In this document: positions 9,084-16,485 of the stretch, piece by piece
How positions within the stretch are numbered: position 1 is the first letter of the stretch
Layout of the letters: each line of letters begins with the position of its first letter
NCBI RefSeq assembly: GCF_029855045.1
Contig: NZ_CP123228.1
Location: 2,790,001-2,854,000, forward strand
Reading direction: 5' to 3'
DNA length: 64,000 nt
Origin: Piscinibacter sp. XHJ-5
GTDB lineage: Bacteria > Pseudomonadota > Gammaproteobacteria > Burkholderiales > Burkholderiaceae_C
The notes under the pieces: model-generated
Database searches by the model: none
What the model saw: the letters and a program-made list of their open reading frames with translations, nothing else
Told to the model about the DNA's origin: nothing
Program-made: the position numbers and the translations under genes

Positions 9084-9550
9084 CAGGGTGTCTCCGGCGT
9101 CAGCGTGAAGAATCGGACCTTGCTCGCCGCGGTGCGCGCGGCCTCTTCGCGGCGCAGCGCCTGCGTCGCCTCGCGCAAGGGCGCCACCACGTCGCGCATC
9201 AGCGCGTCGTGGTGCTCAGGCTGCTGCAGCATCGCGTCGAGCTGCGCGACCCAGCCGGCGCGTTCGACGTCGCGCCCGATCACCATGCCGAGCCCGGCGG
9301 CGACCCGGCCGTCGACGCCGCGGTGGCGCACGACGCAGCGGGTCATGGTCGCTTCGCCGAGGTTAAAGCGATCGCCGCTGTTGCCGATGCGCCCGCGCAG
9401 CATCGCGAGGCCAATCTCCGGCTCGCGCAGCCACTCGAAGGACTGCGCGTGCAGGTGCGCCGCGTGCCGGGCCAGCGCGCCGCGCGGGGCCTGCGCCAGC
9501 ACGGCCAGCCAGGCGCGCCGCGCTGCGCTGGTGTCGAGGGTCATGGGCAT
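9083..9550 (-). CDS. phnG: C-P lyase core subunit PhnG
   Basis: First gene of the leftward C-P lyase operon, subunit of the PhnGHIJ core. 155 residues from the ATG at 9550; an alternative in-frame ATG at 9544 would give 153. RRAWLAVLAQAP opens the family domain, and GEATMTRCVVR matches the conserved middle of PhnG. It is divergent from phnF with 94 bases between the starts. Confidence 0.92.
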   Translation of the reverse strand: MPMTLDTSAARRAWLAVLAQAPRGALARHAAHLHAQSFEWLREPEIGLAMLRGRIGNSGDRFNLGEATMTRCVVRHRGVDGRVAAGLGMVIGRDVERAGWVAQLDAMLQQPEHHDALMRDVVAPLREATQALRREEAARTAASKVRFFTLTPETP

Positions 9551-9644
9551 GTCATCTAGACGACTGAAGATGCACGCATTATCGGCAGCGAGAGTGACAC
9601 TTTCTTGAACGTCTCGCGTCAGTTCGCCTTCGGAGCCGTCATCG
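9551..9644. promoter_or_regulatory. Divergent promoter region between phnG and phnF
   Basis: This 94-base spacer must hold the promoters of both the leftward phnGHIJ operon and the rightward phnF-DUF1045-phnN operon. It contains CATCT-N10-AGATG at 9553-9572, a weak dyad that could be a PhnF operator, since GntR-type repressors usually bind dyads in their own divergent promoter. I saw no convincing Pho box. Confidence 0.45.
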
Positions 9645-10403
9645 ATGCTGAAAGACACCACGCCGTTCATTGCCGCCGATGCCACCGACTCGCTGTCGCG
9701 CTGGGAGGCCATCGCGGCCGCGCTGCGCGACGACATCGTGCAGGGTCGTTTCCTGCCGGGCCAGCGCCTGCCCAACGAACTGCTGCTGGCGCAGCGCTTT
9801 CGCGTCAACCGGCACACGCTGCGCCAGGCGATGCAGGCGCTGGCGCGCGAAGGGCACGTGCAGGTGCGCCAGGGGCTCGGCACCTTCGTGCGCGAGCTGG
9901 TGCTCGACTACGCGCTGCAGCGCCGCACGCGGCTGTCGGAGAACCTCGCAAGCGTCGGCGAGCGGGCACAACGCGAGCTGCTGGCCCACGAACAACAGCC
10001 CGCCCACGAGTGGGCCGCGGCACTGCGGGTGTCGGCCAGGTCACGCATCGAATGCGTGCGCACGCGGGCCACGGTGCGCGGTCGGCCGGTCGGCCTGACG
10101 ACGGCGGCCTTTCCGTGCCCGCGCCTGGCCGGCATTGCCGAAACGATCGCGCGCCGCGGCAGCGTGACGGCGGCACTCGCCGAGCGCGGCGTGGCCGACT
10201 ACACGCGCGCACGCAGCGCGGTCTCCGCGCGACTGCCGAGCGCGGCGGAAGCCGACGCGCTCGCGCGGGCGGCGTCGCAGCCGGTGCTGGTCGTGCAGTA
10301 CGTGAACGTCGACGGCGCCGGCGTGCCGGTCGAAGCGGGCATAACCCTGTTCGCCGCCGACGCGGTGCAGCTGACCGTCGAGCCGGAGGGCTTCGCAGCA
10401 TGA
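9645..10403 (+). CDS. phnF: Phosphonate operon GntR-family regulator PhnF
   Basis: GntR/HutC-type regulator, 252 residues. The winged helix is at residues 18-85 (GQRLPNELLLAQRFRVN, then RHTLRQAMQALAREGHV), followed by a UTRA effector domain. Divergent location next to phnG indicates local control of the C-P lyase genes. Its stop overlaps the DUF1045 start by four bases (ATGA at 10400-10403). Confidence 0.9.
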   Translation: MLKDTTPFIAADATDSLSRWEAIAAALRDDIVQGRFLPGQRLPNELLLAQRFRVNRHTLRQAMQALAREGHVQVRQGLGTFVRELVLDYALQRRTRLSENLASVGERAQRELLAHEQQPAHEWAAALRVSARSRIECVRTRATVRGRPVGLTTAAFPCPRLAGIAETIARRGSVTAALAERGVADYTRARSAVSARLPSAAEADALARAASQPVLVVQYVNVDGAGVPVEAGITLFAADAVQLTVEPEGFAA

Positions 10404-11095
10404 ACGCGGCGCCCCGCTACGCGATCTACTGGACGCCGCCGCCGGCGCACCCGTTGTGGCGGGCCGGCTGCGAATGGCTGGGGCGCGACGCGGCCGATGG
10501 ATCACAACATGCGACGCCGCGCGCCGCGACCGCCACGCCGCGCCGCTACGGTTTTCACGCGACGCTGAAGCCGCCGCTGCGGCTGCGCAGTGGCCAGGCG
10601 CCCGACGCGCTGCTCGACGCGGCGCACCGGTTGGCGCGGGAGACGCCGGCGTTCGCGATGCCGCCGCTGTCGGTGCAGACGCTCGCCGACTTCGTCGCGC
10701 TGCGACCGGCCGTGCCGCTCGACGCCGATCACCCGCTGCGCCGCCTCGCCGACGCCTGCGTGCGCGCGCTCGACCCCTGGCGTGCACCACCGGCCGGCGA
10801 CGAGCTGCTGCGGCGCGATGCGCAGCGCGGCCTGTCGCCGGGCCAAGGCGAGCTGCTGCAACGCTGGGGCTACCCGCACGTGTTCGAGCACTGGCGCTTC
10901 CACATGACCCTGTCGGACAGCCTGCCGAGCGACGCGCCGGACGATGCGCTGCGGCAGCAGCTGCTGGTCGAGGCGACGCGCTTCTTCGCCGCGGCGCTCG
11001 AGCTGCCGCTCACGTGCGATGCGCTCTGCGTGTTCGTCGAGGCGACGGCCGGCGCGCCGTTCATGCTGGCCCATCGTTTCATGCTCGAGGGCTGA
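10400..11095 (+). CDS. DUF1045 phosphonate-metabolism protein
   Basis: A 231-residue protein of the DUF1045 family, regularly found in phn operons and probably related to the 2H phosphoesterase fold. The two His-containing strands are visible as YGFHATLKPPLRL and HWRFHMTLSD (H-x-T motifs), typical of ligases or cyclic phosphodiesterases such as PhnPP-like enzymes. A role on cyclic ribose phosphates formed downstream of PhnJ is an inference. The segment LRLRSGQAPDA resembles peptides made when dispersed Burkholderiales repeats enter a gene. Start fixed by the ATGA overlap with phnF. Confidence 0.85.
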   Translation: MNAAPRYAIYWTPPPAHPLWRAGCEWLGRDAADGSQHATPRAATATPRRYGFHATLKPPLRLRSGQAPDALLDAAHRLARETPAFAMPPLSVQTLADFVALRPAVPLDADHPLRRLADACVRALDPWRAPPAGDELLRRDAQRGLSPGQGELLQRWGYPHVFEHWRFHMTLSDSLPSDAPDDALRQQLLVEATRFFAAALELPLTCDALCVFVEATAGAPFMLAHRFMLEG

Positions 11096-11097
11096 CG

Positions 11098-11703
11098 ATG
11101 CGCCCGATTGCCCACAGCGAGCGGCTGATCGTCGTCGTCGGCCCTTCCGGCGCGGGCAAGGACAGCGTGCTCGCCGCCTGGCGCGCGCGGCTGCCGGCGC
11201 GCACACTGCATTTCGCGACGCGCGTCGTCACGCGCCGCGCCGGCGCCAGCGAGGCCCACGAAAGCGTCGACGAGGCGGGCTTCGACGCGCTGCGCGCCGT
11301 CGATGCGCTCGCCACCTGGTGGCAGGCGAACGATCTGCACTACGGCGTGCGCTGGCGCGAGCTGTCGCCGCTCGCCGACGGAGGCTGGGTGGTGCTGAAC
11401 GGCTCGCGCGAACACCTGGCGATCCTGCGCCTGCAGGCGCCGCGGCTGCACGTCGTGCACATCACGGCGCCCGAAGCAGTGCTGGCGCGTCGGCTCGCGG
11501 AGCGCTCGCGCGAAGCGGCGCCCTCAATCGAGCGCCGCCTTGCGCGCCGCCCTGGGGTGTCGGCGGCACTCACGCTCGACAACAGCGGGGCGCTCGCGAG
11601 CACCGTCGATGCGCTGCACCGGTGGTGGTGCCGGCACGCCGCGGCCGGCGGCGTCGCGAGTCGCGGCGACGCTGGGAGGAATACACCAAGGCGAAGCAGG
11701 TGA
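11098..11703 (+). CDS. phnN: Ribose 1,5-bisphosphate phosphokinase PhnN
   Basis: Kinase that converts ribose 1,5-bisphosphate to PRPP, the salvage step after C-P lyase. 201 residues with a P-loop VVVGPSGAGKDSVL at residues 11-24 and guanylate-kinase-like fold blocks (ATRVVTRRAG, HYGVRW). It lies two bases after DUF1045. The last 15 or so residues (from SRGDAGRN onwards) are not native: they are read from a relic of a ppk2 gene in another frame, so the C-terminus has been replaced. The catalytic part is complete. Confidence 0.9.
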   Translation: MRPIAHSERLIVVVGPSGAGKDSVLAAWRARLPARTLHFATRVVTRRAGASEAHESVDEAGFDALRAVDALATWWQANDLHYGVRWRELSPLADGGWVVLNGSREHLAILRLQAPRLHVVHITAPEAVLARRLAERSREAAPSIERRLARRPGVSAALTLDNSGALASTVDALHRWWCRHAAAGGVASRGDAGRNTPRRSR

Positions 11704-11765
11704 TGCTGGAGCGCTGGGTGACGCTTTGTGCAGTCGTGAGGAGTGCCTTCTACTTCGGCGGCTGA
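11658..11765 (+). pseudogene. Relic of a class I ppk2 gene
   Basis: Bases 11658-11713 match 54 of 56 bases of the intact ppk2 gene at 18880-18935. In the ppk2 frame they read SRRRWEEYTKAKQVMLER, then leave homology and stop at 11765. The fragment overlaps the 3' end of phnN in a different frame. It must be a leftover of duplication or recombination. Confidence 0.8.
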
Positions 11766-12235
11766 TCGAGCCTCGACTCCGCCGGGTCGATCGTGCCGAC
11801 GTCCGGCCACTTCGTCGTGTCGAAGCGAAACTCCGCGACCGCGCACGTGACCATGTCGACGATGTCGCTCGACAGCCGATGAGCCAGGTTGGTGAACTCG
11901 GGGTTGTGACCGAACAGCATCACTTGTTCGAACCTCTTGTCGAATGCGCGAACAACGGCGAGCAGGGCGTCCGCACTGCTCTCATACAGCCGATCGTCCA
12001 CGACGATGTCGTTGCGCTCGTAGCCGACCTCTTCGGCAATGAGCTGGGCGGTGGTGAGCGCGCGCAGCGCTGGACTCGACACGAACAGATCGGGCTTCAC
12101 GCCGCGCTCGGCGAGACGCCTGCCCATCTGAAGCGCCTCTTTCAGCCCCCGATCCGCCAATGGCCGATCGCGATCGGCCAAGGTCGGGTCGTCTTTGATT
12201 GACTTGGCATGCCTGACGAGAAGCAAGGTCTTCAT
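11750..12235 (-). CDS. sixA: SixA-type phosphohistidine phosphatase
   Basis: Histidine-phosphatase-superfamily enzyme, 161 residues, the normal SixA length. The catalytic LVRHAKS is at residues 6-12 and the second His is in LFGHNPEFTNL. SixA removes phosphate from phosphohistidine on phosphotransfer proteins. Here it stands alone between a ppk2 relic and a phospholipase, so its partner is not evident. Confidence 0.88.
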   Translation of the reverse strand: MKTLLLVRHAKSIKDDPTLADRDRPLADRGLKEALQMGRRLAERGVKPDLFVSSPALRALTTAQLIAEEVGYERNDIVVDDRLYESSADALLAVVRAFDKRFEQVMLFGHNPEFTNLAHRLSSDIVDMVTCAVAEFRFDTTKWPDVGTIDPAESRLDQPPK

Positions 12236-12371
12236 GGCTGCTCGCTCTTGAAGCTTCGCGTCACTATGCCGGATCCAGCGCGTAACTGTCCCTGCCCTTT
12301 CGGCCGCGAACCGTTACACGCGAGACCCGACGCAGCGCGGCGCTCTCGGCATTTGGAACGCACGGTTTCCG

Positions 12372-14480
12372 TTAGAGACGGCCTATGGCTGGGTCGCTGA
12401 TGCCGTCGCGCCCGTTCTCGATGCGGCCGGCGAGCTCAACACGGAAATCGGCGTCGCCGACGACAGTGATCACGAGGTCGTACCAGCCGCCGTGGCGCAC
12501 CGCAGTCCACACGGCCTGATCAGCATCGCGAGGGTGCAGTTGCTGCCTTCGCGTCTCCCCGCTGTAGCGGTCGGTGACCTGGACCTGAGCCCTCTGGGCC
12601 GACAGGTTGCGGATCGTCAGCACGAGCACCAGCGCGTGCGGCTGCAAGCGCGCCTGTACTTCGAGGTTGGCACGGCTGTTGCCAGCCGACGCACCACGGA
12701 ACGCGCGCAGAAAGCCGTTCGGCCCGTGAACTTCGAGGTCGTAGCGCTGGGTGGCCGACGCGGCGTTCCAGCTGCCGCTGAGCTGCTTGCGCGGCTCGAC
12801 CGTGTAGCAGCGCGGCAGGTCGGCCGGATTGCCCGAGCGGACCTGGAACACGGCGCTCGCCTCGCCGCTGTTCGACATCACGATGCGGAACGTGCCGCTC
12901 GATGTGTCGAGCGCGCCATCCGCCTGCAGCTCGTAGGGCAGTGCACGCGACCAGCGCACGCCCGGCTCCTGCTGTGGCAGCGTCTGCGTGCCGGGGACTG
13001 CGAGCGCCATGTCGGGCTTGTTGGTCTTGTCGACCGGCATGTAGGCCGAGACGTCCGGCGTTGCGGGCCGCGCCGCGTTCGGCGCGCGGAAGTCGAAGCA
13101 CGAGCTCAGATCGCCGCTCACGGCGCGGCGCCATGGCGTGATGTTGGTCTCGACGATGCCGGGGTGCTCGTCGGCGAAGCGCTTCTCGATGAAGCGGATC
13201 ACGGAGGTGTGATCGAACACCTGCGAGTTGACCCAGCCGCCGCGGCTCCACGGCGAGACGACCAGCAGCGGAACGCGCAGCCCGAAGCCATAGGGGCCGG
13301 CCGGATGACCGTTCGCATCGCCGGCGAAGATTTCGTTCGTCGTCGGCACGGTCGAGTCGCCAAGCTCGGCCGATATCGGCGGGGTCGGCGGCACGACGTG
13401 GTCGAAGAAGCCGCCTTCCTCGTCGTAGTTGATGAGCAGGACGGTGCGGCTCCAGACCTCGGGGTTGGCGACCAGCGCGTCGAGCACGCGCGAGATGTAC
13501 CAGGCGCCGAAGTCGGTCGGCCAGTTCGGATGCTCGGTGTACGCCTCGGGCGCGGCGATCCAGCTGACCTGCGGCAGGCGGCCCGCAGCGACGTCGGCGC
13601 GGAAGTCCTCCAGCAGGCGCAGCGGGTCGCGGTTGAGGAGCTTGATCTCGGTGCCGCTCTTCGCACGCTCGGCCAGCGGTGTGCCGGCCTGGGCGTTCTG
13701 GTATTGCTTGAAGAACAGCAGCGAGTTGTCGCCGTAGTTGCCGATGAATGCGTCACCCGTCCAGCCCCACCACACCGTGTCGCTGGCAAACAGGCCGTCG
13801 CCCTTGTCCTGATAGACCTTCCAGCTGATGCCGGCCTCCAGCAGGCGTTCAGGGAAGGTCTTCCACGCGTAGCCGGCCTCTGCGTTCGTGATCACCGGGC
13901 CGCCGCCGCTGCCGTCGTTGCCGGTCCAGCCGGTCCACAGGTGGTAGCGGTTCGGATCGGTCGGTCCCATCAGCGAGCAGTGGTACGCATCGCAGACGGT
14001 GAATGCGTCGGCCAGCGCGAAGTGGAACGGCATGTCGCTGCGCAGGTTGTGCGTCATCGCGACGATGCCCTTGTTGGCAATCCACTGGTCGAAGCGGCCC
14101 TGGTTCCAGGCCGCGTGGCCATCGGTCCAGCCGTGCGGCGGGTCCGGCAGGTAGGAGCCGCCGAGGTGGGGCACCGGCGGCCTGAACGGCAGCACCTCGC
14201 CGTTGGCCGAGGGCTGCATCCACACCGGCCGTCCCGAAGGCAGCTTGGCTGCGCGCGGATCGCCGAAACCGCGCACGCCGCGCAGCGTGCCGAAGCAGTG
14301 GTCGAACGAGCGGTTCTCCTGCGTCAGCACGACGATGTGCTGCACGTCCTTGATCGTTCCGGTGCGCTGGTGCGCGGGGATCGCGAGGGCCTGGGTGATG
14401 CTGTCGGGCAGCGCGCTCAGCGTGCCGACGCTGGCCAGCGCTTTCAGTACATCGCGGCGCGAGCGTGATGGTTTGTCCAT
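12372..14480 (-). CDS. plcC: Tat-exported phospholipase C (phosphocholine-specific type)
   Basis: Phosphoesterase-family phospholipase C of 702 residues. It begins with a twin-arginine signal (RSRRDVLKALASVGTL), has the catalytic block VVLTQENRSFDHCFGTLRG near residue 50, and ends with two C-terminal domains of the DUF756 type (from about residue 500). It would cleave phosphatidylcholine or similar lipids outside the cytoplasm and release phosphocholine, a phosphorus source. ATG at 14480 is chosen because it gives the Tat signal; the frame upstream is the CorA relic. Could equally be the non-hemolytic class; the sequence does not decide. Confidence 0.87.
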   Translation of the reverse strand: MDKPSRSRRDVLKALASVGTLSALPDSITQALAIPAHQRTGTIKDVQHIVVLTQENRSFDHCFGTLRGVRGFGDPRAAKLPSGRPVWMQPSANGEVLPFRPPVPHLGGSYLPDPPHGWTDGHAAWNQGRFDQWIANKGIVAMTHNLRSDMPFHFALADAFTVCDAYHCSLMGPTDPNRYHLWTGWTGNDGSGGGPVITNAEAGYAWKTFPERLLEAGISWKVYQDKGDGLFASDTVWWGWTGDAFIGNYGDNSLLFFKQYQNAQAGTPLAERAKSGTEIKLLNRDPLRLLEDFRADVAAGRLPQVSWIAAPEAYTEHPNWPTDFGAWYISRVLDALVANPEVWSRTVLLINYDEEGGFFDHVVPPTPPISAELGDSTVPTTNEIFAGDANGHPAGPYGFGLRVPLLVVSPWSRGGWVNSQVFDHTSVIRFIEKRFADEHPGIVETNITPWRRAVSGDLSSCFDFRAPNAARPATPDVSAYMPVDKTNKPDMALAVPGTQTLPQQEPGVRWSRALPYELQADGALDTSSGTFRIVMSNSGEASAVFQVRSGNPADLPRCYTVEPRKQLSGSWNAASATQRYDLEVHGPNGFLRAFRGASAGNSRANLEVQARLQPHALVLVLTIRNLSAQRAQVQVTDRYSGETRRQQLHPRDADQAVWTAVRHGGWYDLVITVVGDADFRVELAGRIENGRDGISDPAIGRL

Positions 14481-14588
14481 CGGAGCCTCCTGTCCTGGGG
14501 GTGTGGAGAATGGCGCCGATGCTGAGCGCGCTGGATGACAGGAGTTCGACCGACTTGATGACCGGCCGTGAGCGCGGTGCGCTACTCT

Positions 14589-14740
14589 TTGCCAGCCGGC
14601 CAATCCAGTGAAGGCTCCCACCAGCACGACCATCGTTGCAAAGCCGTGAGGGCTGTCCACCAGAGGCATGCCGCCGACATTCATGCCGGGAAAGCCCGCG
14701 CGCGGCAATGCCAGCGTCAGCAATCTGGTCACCAATGCCG
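14589..14740 (-). pseudogene. Relic of a CorA/ZntB-type metal transporter
   Basis: On the minus strand the codons just upstream of plcC read PGMNVGGMPLVDSPHGF followed by a hydrophobic VVLVGAFTGLAGW. GMN is the signature at the end of the first transmembrane helix of CorA-family Mg/Zn transporters, and the spacing to the second helix is right. Only about 50 codons remain, without the large cytoplasmic domain, so this is a C-terminal remnant. Confidence 0.65.
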
Positions 14741-14765
14741 TCCGGTAAGGTGATCAGGGCGGCAT

Positions 14766-15026
14766 CGTCCGCGTGAACCTGCGCGACGATGACGTACAGG
14801 TTCACCTGTCGGTGGAGCACACGGGGCAGGGGATTCCGAAGGATGAGATGACCTTGCTGTTCGAGCCGCTGCGCCGTCAAGGCGGGAGTCGATTCGCAAG
14901 GCGAACGCGAGAGTCTCGGCCTGTTCATCGTGCGCCAGATTGCGCTCGCGCACGGCGCAAGTGTGAGTTGGATTCGGCAGACGGCAGGACGCGCTTCACG
15001 GTGACACTGCCGAAGAGATGGCCCGC
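14766..15026 (+). pseudogene. Relic of a sensor histidine kinase ATPase domain
   Basis: Three frames must be joined to read the C-terminal part of a histidine kinase. The first gives VHLSVEHTGQGIPKDEMTLL and FEPLRRQ (G1 and F boxes), the second ESLGLFIVRQIALAHGASV (G2 region), the third DGRTRFTVTLPKRW (last strand). Two frameshifts and no N-terminal part make it non-functional. Confidence 0.65.
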
Positions 15027-15144
15027 CGCCGAGCACAGCGGCCGCGTGCGCGTGGCTGACCAGCCTGCCCGGATCGCGGTGCCGTGCCTCGAATTGCCTA
15101 AGCCATCTTTCAAATGTGGACCCAAATCGGGTCACGGACAGGCA

Positions 15145-15160
15145 TAAGGGTTAACCCTTA
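15145..15160. promoter_or_regulatory. Perfect 16-bp palindrome TAAGGGTTAACCCTTA
   Basis: A perfect inverted repeat ending 10 bases before the start codon of the small ORF at 15171. TAGAAT at 15159-15164 overlaps it and could be a -10 box, in which case the mRNA would be nearly leaderless and the palindrome would lie over the promoter. The binding protein is unknown. Confidence 0.55.
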
Positions 15161-15170
15161 GAATACGTCC

Positions 15171-15380
15171 ATGTCCAACACCATCACCGTACCGATCCCC
15201 GCGGCACTTCGCTCGGGTGAACGTAGCCGCTTCATGACCGCCCTGTGGGCGGCCCTTTCTGTGATCGGCCAAGCTCGCGGCCGCAACGCCTTGCGCCAGC
15301 TCGCCGACCGAGTCGAGGGCACGCGGCCCGATTTTGCGGCGCAACTTCGCCGCTCAGCACAACGAGGCTGGAATGATTGA
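15171..15380 (+). CDS. Small protein of unknown function upstream of DUF3563 gene
   Basis: 69 residues beginning MSNTITVPIPAALRSGERSRF, without transmembrane segment or recognised domain. An amphipathic ALWAALSVIGQARGRNALRQL stretch is followed by a basic tail. It overlaps the next gene by eight bases, which suggests a bicistronic unit with the DUF3563 protein under the palindromic promoter at 15145-15160. Function unknown. Confidence 0.6.
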   Translation: MSNTITVPIPAALRSGERSRFMTALWAALSVIGQARGRNALRQLADRVEGTRPDFAAQLRRSAQRGWND

Positions 15381-15573
15381 CCGCATCGCCACCGTGATTC
15401 TTCGCCTGCGTTCCCCGCTCGACGCCGTCCCAACGCGCCATGACGAGGCCTACCTCAGCGAGGCCGTCAGCGTTCACGACCTCGAGCGACGGATTCGCGA
15501 GCTCGACCGCAACGGCAGCACGCTCCCGTACACCAATGCCTACGTGAGCATGGCAACGGGCGCCGGCCGCTGA
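15373..15573 (+). CDS. DUF3563 family protein
   Basis: 66-residue protein with the DUF3563 core EAYLSEAVSVHDLERRIRELDR in its middle. The family is common and uncharacterised in Burkholderiales. ATG at 15373 overlaps the upstream small ORF. A rho-independent terminator follows 45 bases after the stop. Confidence 0.75.
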   Translation: MIDRIATVILRLRSPLDAVPTRHDEAYLSEAVSVHDLERRIRELDRNGSTLPYTNAYVSMATGAGR

Positions 15574-15617
15574 AACACCAGAACCAGTTGTCTCCTCCAC
15601 CTCCGAAGGTGGATTCA

Positions 15618-15649
15618 GGGCCCGCGGCGCAAGCAACGGGCCCATTTTT
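15618..15649 (+). terminator. Rho-independent terminator after the DUF3563 gene
   Basis: GGGCCCG (15618-15624) pairs with CGGGCCC (15637-15643), followed by ATTTTT. It closes the two-gene unit 15171-15573. Confidence 0.75.
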
Positions 15650-15774
15650 CTCACCGGTTCCGCAAGGCTCGAGTGGCGACGCACCGTGAAAAACGCGATG
15701 ACTTCACAGTGGTCGGTGGCGTGCGTTGGGGGCTTGCCTCTTCATCCTGGCGACGCAAATGTGCGGAAGCAGCG

Positions 15775-16485
15775 TCAGGACCCTACGAATCGAACCGCCG
15801 CCGCGACGTGCAATGCGCTGCCCGCCATGACGAACAGATGCCACGCCAAGTGTGCGAAGCGTATGCGCGCGCTCAGCAGGAACAGCGCTGCGCCGAGCGT
15901 GTAGACCACGCCCCCGGCGATGAGCAACCTCATACCACCCGAGGACACGTGTTCGATGGACGGGACTGCCGCGGCCAGGACGGACCAACCCATCGCGACG
16001 TAAAGGCCCGTGGACCACAGCGGATGCGTGAACAGCTCGGACAGCGCGATCAGGGCGCCCGCCAACGCCAGGATCCACACCAGCGCCACTGTGAGCCAGG
16101 CACCGTTGTGTTGCAGTGCGGACACCGCAAACGGCGAATAGCTGCCGGCGATGAAGAGATAGATGGCCGCGTGATCCAGCCTTTCGAAGAAGCGCTTGCC
16201 GCGGCCGGGCGGCAGCCCGTGGAACAGCGCCGAACACAAGTACAGCAGCATCATCGTGGCCGCGAAGATGCTGACCGACACGATGTGCAGTGTCTGGGCG
16301 GTACGCACGACCCCCATCTGCACAAGGATTGGCAGCAAGGCCGCCGCGAGCAGGAAACCGACGCTGTGACTGACACAGTTGGCGATCTCCTCGGCTGCGC
16401 TCTGCTGGCGGCGTTCTGATCGGGAGTTCACGGCGCTTCTTGCGGCGGTCTCGCCGACTTCAGCAGGCGCTCGACAGCCGATCAT
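15775..16485 (-). CDS. Hemolysin III/YqfA-type seven-helix membrane protein
   Basis: Member of the HlyIII/adiponectin-receptor family, 236 residues with seven hydrophobic helices. Family metal-site residues are visible: CSALFHG near residue 90, ERLDHAAIYLFIAGSYSPF, and the C-terminal HLAWHLFVMAGSALH. The ATG at 16485 is chosen because it overlaps the CHAD gene stop as ATGA; a longer frame starts at 16569 but would overlap that gene by 88 bases. The coupling to a polyphosphate-binding CHAD protein is unusual. Function in bacteria is poorly known; hemolysis should not be assumed. Confidence 0.83.
   Translation of the reverse strand: MIGCRAPAEVGETAARSAVNSRSERRQQSAAEEIANCVSHSVGFLLAAALLPILVQMGVVRTAQTLHIVSVSIFAATMMLLYLCSALFHGLPPGRGKRFFERLDHAAIYLFIAGSYSPFAVSALQHNGAWLTVALVWILALAGALIALSELFTHPLWSTGLYVAMGWSVLAAAVPSIEHVSSGGMRLLIAGGVVYTLGAALFLLSARIRFAHLAWHLFVMAGSALHVAAAVRFVGS

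Noticed and set aside
9551..9644. Pho box upstream of phnG or phnF
   Set aside because: I looked for CTGTCAT-type repeats and saw none; only a weak dyad is present.
10580..10605. Repeat insertion in the DUF1045 gene
   Set aside because: The peptide LRSGQA matches repeat-derived peptides, but the bases differ from the repeat, so coincidence is possible. Mentioned only as a hint.
14481..14735. Upstream extension of the phospholipase C gene
   Set aside because: The frame is open to 14735, but those codons are the CorA relic; the Tat signal begins at 14480.
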